From positions 219,432 through 283,431 of the forward strand of contig NZ_QTVG01000005.1 in assembly GCF_003460505.1 (NCBI RefSeq): DNA of 64,000 bases, written 5' to 3'. Of the stretch, positions 61,652 through 64,000 are shown one piece after another. Both the position numbers and the translations under genes were made by a program. Origin of the DNA: Eubacterium sp. AF36-5BH. GTDB taxonomy: Bacteria > Bacillota > Clostridia > Lachnospirales > Lachnospiraceae. The notes beneath the pieces are model-generated. The model ran no database searches. It was given only the letters and a program-made list of their open reading frames with translations, and was not told the origin of the DNA. How positions within the stretch are numbered: position 1 is the stretch's first letter; each line of letters begins with the position of its first letter.

Positions 61652-63676
61652 CTATATATTAATAATACCAGTATCCTGATATTTTAAAATTTCTTTTTCT
61701 TCGTCTGTTACTTCCACCTGATTATTTTCTATTAAATCAGCAGCCTGTGCCGCCTCTTTTAAAACTTTGGCATCATTCATAATGTCTCCGATTTTAAATT
61801 CAAAATCACCACTTTGTCTTACACCAAAGAAATCACCGGGACCTCTAAGTTTTAAATCTTCACTTGCTATATAAAAACCATCATTTGACCTATTTAATAT
61901 ATCAAGTCTGTTGCTGGCGTCTTTCTTGCCTGAACCATTAATAAAAATACAATAAGACTGATGTTTTCCTCTACCAACACGACCTCTTAACTGATGAAGC
62001 TGTGCCAAACCAAATCTCTCAGCATTTTCTACCATCATTACTGTAGCGTTTGGAACATTAACACCAACCTCAACTACCGTTGTTGAAACCAGAATTTGAA
62101 TTTTATTTTCGGCAAATAGATTCATTTTTTCATTCTTCTCTGCCGGTTTCATTCGACCATGTAAAAAGTCTACCTTTACAGAGGGCGGCATGACAGCCTG
62201 TAACTTTTTGGCATATTCAATAACGTTTTCCCCTTCCACAGCCTCGCTGTACTCAACAGTAGGACAAATAACATACGCCTGTCTACCCGCGGCGATTTGC
62301 TTCTCAATAAAATCATAGGCTCTTGGTCTATAATCAGTACCTACAACGCAGTTTGCAATAGGCTTTCTTCCACTTGGCAATTGGTCGATTATTGATATGT
62401 CCAAATCACCATACATAATAATTGCCAAGGTTCTTGGAATTGGAGTTGCACTCATTACCATTGTATGAGGGTAATCTCCTTTTTCTGCTATTGTTTCTCT
62501 TTGTTTTACACCAAATCTATGTTGCTCATCTGTTACCACCAATGCAAGATTTCTGTATTTTACCTTTTCCTGAATAAGGGCATGTGTACCGATAATTATG
62601 TTGGCATAACCTGTTTCAATAGCCTCATAAGCCTCACGCTTTTCTTTTACCTTCATTGAGCCAACCAAAATTGCAACTTTCAGGTTAAGATTGTTCTTCT
62701 TAATTAATTCACAAATATCTTCATAATGCTGTCTTGCAAGAACTTCAGTTGGTGCCATTAAAACACCCTGCTCACCATTTAACGCAGCAGTTAATAACCC
62801 TAAAATAGCAACGATTGTTTTACCTGAACCAACATCACCCTGAACTAATCTGTTCATAACCTTCTCAGAAGCCATATCATTTTTTATTTCATTCCAGGTT
62901 TTCATCTGGGCATCAGTTAATGTAAAATCCAAATTATTAATGACCTGTTTAATTTCTTTTGGTTCCTTCAAAACATGATGATTTGAAACAAAACTGTTAT
63001 TTTCTTTTAGTTCTCTTAATGTAACAATAAATCTGAAAAATTCTTCAAAAACAAGTCTTTTTCTTGCAATGTGAAAATCCTCATTATTAACTGGAAAATG
63101 TATCTTCTTAATTGCTTCCTGACAATTAATTAAATCAAATTTTTCTCTAATAGATTTTGGAATATATTCCTTTTTCTCAACAAGAGAAAATGCCTGTTTA
63201 ACCGCCTTAATAACTATATTGTTTGTAAGCCCTGAAACTAAAGGATACACCGGTTGCATTTTGCCCATTTTCTTTTGATACTGAGCTTTCGTAAATGTTT
63301 TCGGCTGATCAATAACGTAACTGCCTCTGCTCTCATGTATAAATCCTCTAAATATTAAAATATCACCATTATGTATAGTACTTTTAATATATGGAGCATT
63401 AAACCATGTTGCCTTAATTCCGTTACCTTCTAAATCCCTTATATAAGCCTCTACAATTTGAAGATTTCTAACTCGCCTTAAAGAAATCTCCCTAACAACT
63501 GTTCCAAGTACAGCCTGAGTTCTATTTTCTTCAAGATTTCTAACTAAAACAGGCTCCTCATAGGTATCGTAATATCTTGGATAATAATCAAGTAAATCCT
63601 CTACTTTTTCAATGCCTGCTCTATTCAATGTTTTTTCAGTTTTTTCGCCAATACCTTTTAATTGTTTTAATTCCAT
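61652..63676 (-). CDS. recG: ATP-dependent DNA helicase RecG
   Basis: 674 residues from the ATG at 63674-63676, preceded by GAGG. The N-terminal wedge/OB domain is followed by helicase motifs: GDVGSGKT (Walker A), DEQHRFG (motif II), MSATPIPRTLA (III), then the second RecA-like domain with FLHGRM, TTVVEVGVNVPNA and QLRGRVGRGKHQSYC. RecG remodels stalled forks and junctions. The longer upstream frame is not conserved. Confidence 0.97.
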   Translation of the reverse strand: MELKQLKGIGEKTEKTLNRAGIEKVEDLLDYYPRYYDTYEEPVLVRNLEENRTQAVLGTVVREISLRRVRNLQIVEAYIRDLEGNGIKATWFNAPYIKSTIHNGDILIFRGFIHESRGSYVIDQPKTFTKAQYQKKMGKMQPVYPLVSGLTNNIVIKAVKQAFSLVEKKEYIPKSIREKFDLINCQEAIKKIHFPVNNEDFHIARKRLVFEEFFRFIVTLRELKENNSFVSNHHVLKEPKEIKQVINNLDFTLTDAQMKTWNEIKNDMASEKVMNRLVQGDVGSGKTIVAILGLLTAALNGEQGVLMAPTEVLARQHYEDICELIKKNNLNLKVAILVGSMKVKEKREAYEAIETGYANIIIGTHALIQEKVKYRNLALVVTDEQHRFGVKQRETIAEKGDYPHTMVMSATPIPRTLAIIMYGDLDISIIDQLPSGRKPIANCVVGTDYRPRAYDFIEKQIAAGRQAYVICPTVEYSEAVEGENVIEYAKKLQAVMPPSVKVDFLHGRMKPAEKNEKMNLFAENKIQILVSTTVVEVGVNVPNATVMMVENAERFGLAQLHQLRGRVGRGKHQSYCIFINGSGKKDASNRLDILNRSNDGFYIASEDLKLRGPGDFFGVRQSGDFEFKIGDIMNDAKVLKEAAQAADLIENNQVEVTDEEKEILKYQDTGIINI

Positions 63677-63736
63677 AAAGAAAACCTCAATAGCTTTTTT
63701 GCCATGTTTAATTATACTTAACTGATAGGGAGAAAT

Positions 63737-63902
63737 CAACCTCTTCCTGATGCAAGCATCATTCTTTCAACGCGAACGCTTTCTTATAGAAAATATATTT
63801 TTCTGTGAAAAATTATATTTTCTATAAGCGACGTTGCATTTTTCAAATGAACGTCGCCAAAATAAAACAGAAGCAACCTCTTCCTGATGCAAGCATCATT
63901 CT
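63737..63902. repeat. 29-bp direct repeat (two copies)
   Basis: Identical copies lie at 63737-63765 and 63874-63902 (CAACCTCTTCCTGATGCAAG and nine further bases), 137 bases apart. The centre TGATGCAAGCATCA is a palindrome. The second copy sits partly in the loop of the strong terminator at 63859-63924. Confidence 0.9.
63783..63857. repeat. two adjoining long hairpins
   Basis: CTTATAGAAAATATA (63783-63797) pairs perfectly with 63814-63828, and the pairing continues inward (TTTTTC / GAAAAA). Directly next, GCGACGTT (63828-63835) pairs with AACGTCGC (63850-63857), with CATTT / AAATG inside. The two stems share one base. Confidence 0.75.
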
Positions 63903-63924
63903 GGGATTGCTTCTGTTTTATTTT
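63859..63924. terminator. strong bidirectional terminator with 18-bp stem
   Basis: A perfect 18-bp inverted repeat (63859-63876 and 63907-63924, AAAATAAAACAGAAGCAA and complement) with T-rich ends on both strands. It lies 30 bases after the end of the gene at the right edge and would end its transcript. Confidence 0.85.
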
Positions 63925-63953
63925 AAGCGTTCGCTTGAAATAATTGCCTTCGC

Positions 63954-64000
63954 TTAGTTGTTGATTAATTTGCCGCTTTCGTCATTCCAACTGTAAAGTT
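63954..64000 (-). CDS. C-terminal end of an unidentified gene (window edge)
   Basis: The minus-strand frame entering from the right edge reads LYSWNDESGKLINN and stops at 63954-63956, 30 bases before a strong terminator. That position supports a real gene end. Only 14 residues are visible, and I do not recognise the family. Confidence 0.3.
   Translation of the reverse strand, partial: LYSWNDESGKLINN

Overview
This window is AT-rich chromosomal DNA from a Gram-positive, spore-forming anaerobe of the Clostridia, most likely Lachnospiraceae. The grounds are an Rnf complex in clostridial order (C-D-G-E-A-B), an alpha/beta-type SASP and a GerA germination protein, an L27 with a cleavable N-terminal extension next to the Prp protease gene, HisZ plus short HisG, RecU, lysine-rich fibronectin-type modules on secreted proteins, and a YesM/YesN pair. 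No phage, transposase, CRISPR array or defence island was seen. Nearly every gene is on the minus strand. The plus-strand exceptions are a PHP phosphoesterase, tRNA-Leu, the gal operon, a YprB-like nuclease and the SASP. LAYOUT. 1-2.9 kb: nadD (partial), yhbY, obgE, rpmA, prp, rplU, led by an L21-type leader. 2.9-10.9 kb: an accessory block (FN3 lipoprotein, DUF4317, SanA-like protein, YesN, YesM, orphan solute-binding lipoprotein) lying between the ribosomal genes and rng. 10.9-14.6 kb: rng, a DUF2344 protein and a TIGR03960 radical SAM protein, with overlapping ends and two TTG starts. 14.7-15.4 kb: PHP protein. 15.5-20.7 kb: a partial histidine operon hisZ-hisG-hisD-hisB-hisIE whose last gene carries an N-terminal HisF/HisA-like domain that lacks both catalytic aspartates. 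20.8-24.1 kb: recU, two pseudouridine synthases, a cupin, ridA. 24.2-29.5 kb: M23 peptidase and a MarR-controlled heterodimeric ABC exporter. 29.5-33.2 kb: coaE, polA, a zinc-finger membrane protein. 33.2-33.8 kb: tRNA-Leu and a structured non-coding stretch. 33.8-42.2 kb: zinc-ribbon/CHB_HEX protein, queH, NUDIX, class B PBP, FtsW/RodA, U32 peptidase, zapA. 42.3-45.1 kb: secreted CBM-like/FN3 protein and SOS-type ruvAB. 45.1-50.5 kb: divergent galR and galK-galT-galM. 50.7-57.3 kb: gerA and rnfCDGEAB. 57.5-59 kb: YprB-like nuclease and SASP. 59-63.7 kb: murF, ddl, recG. The last 300 bases are a cluster of long hairpins with a 29-bp direct repeat. HOW THE GENES FIT. The gal operon is the Leloir pathway without galE. 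The his genes cover early and middle steps but lack hisC, hisH, hisA and hisF here. Rnf couples ferredoxin oxidation to NAD reduction and ion export. murF, ddl, PBP, FtsW/RodA and zapA serve wall synthesis and division. polA, recG, recU and ruvAB serve DNA repair. The most unusual items are the degenerate HisF-like fusion, the permease-less binding protein with YesMN, an RNase E/G ending just before its zinc motif, a dual-frame tandem repeat in the FtsW/PBP overlap, a possibly leaderless nuclease gene, and several compact regulatory regions with competing hairpins or operator palindromes.
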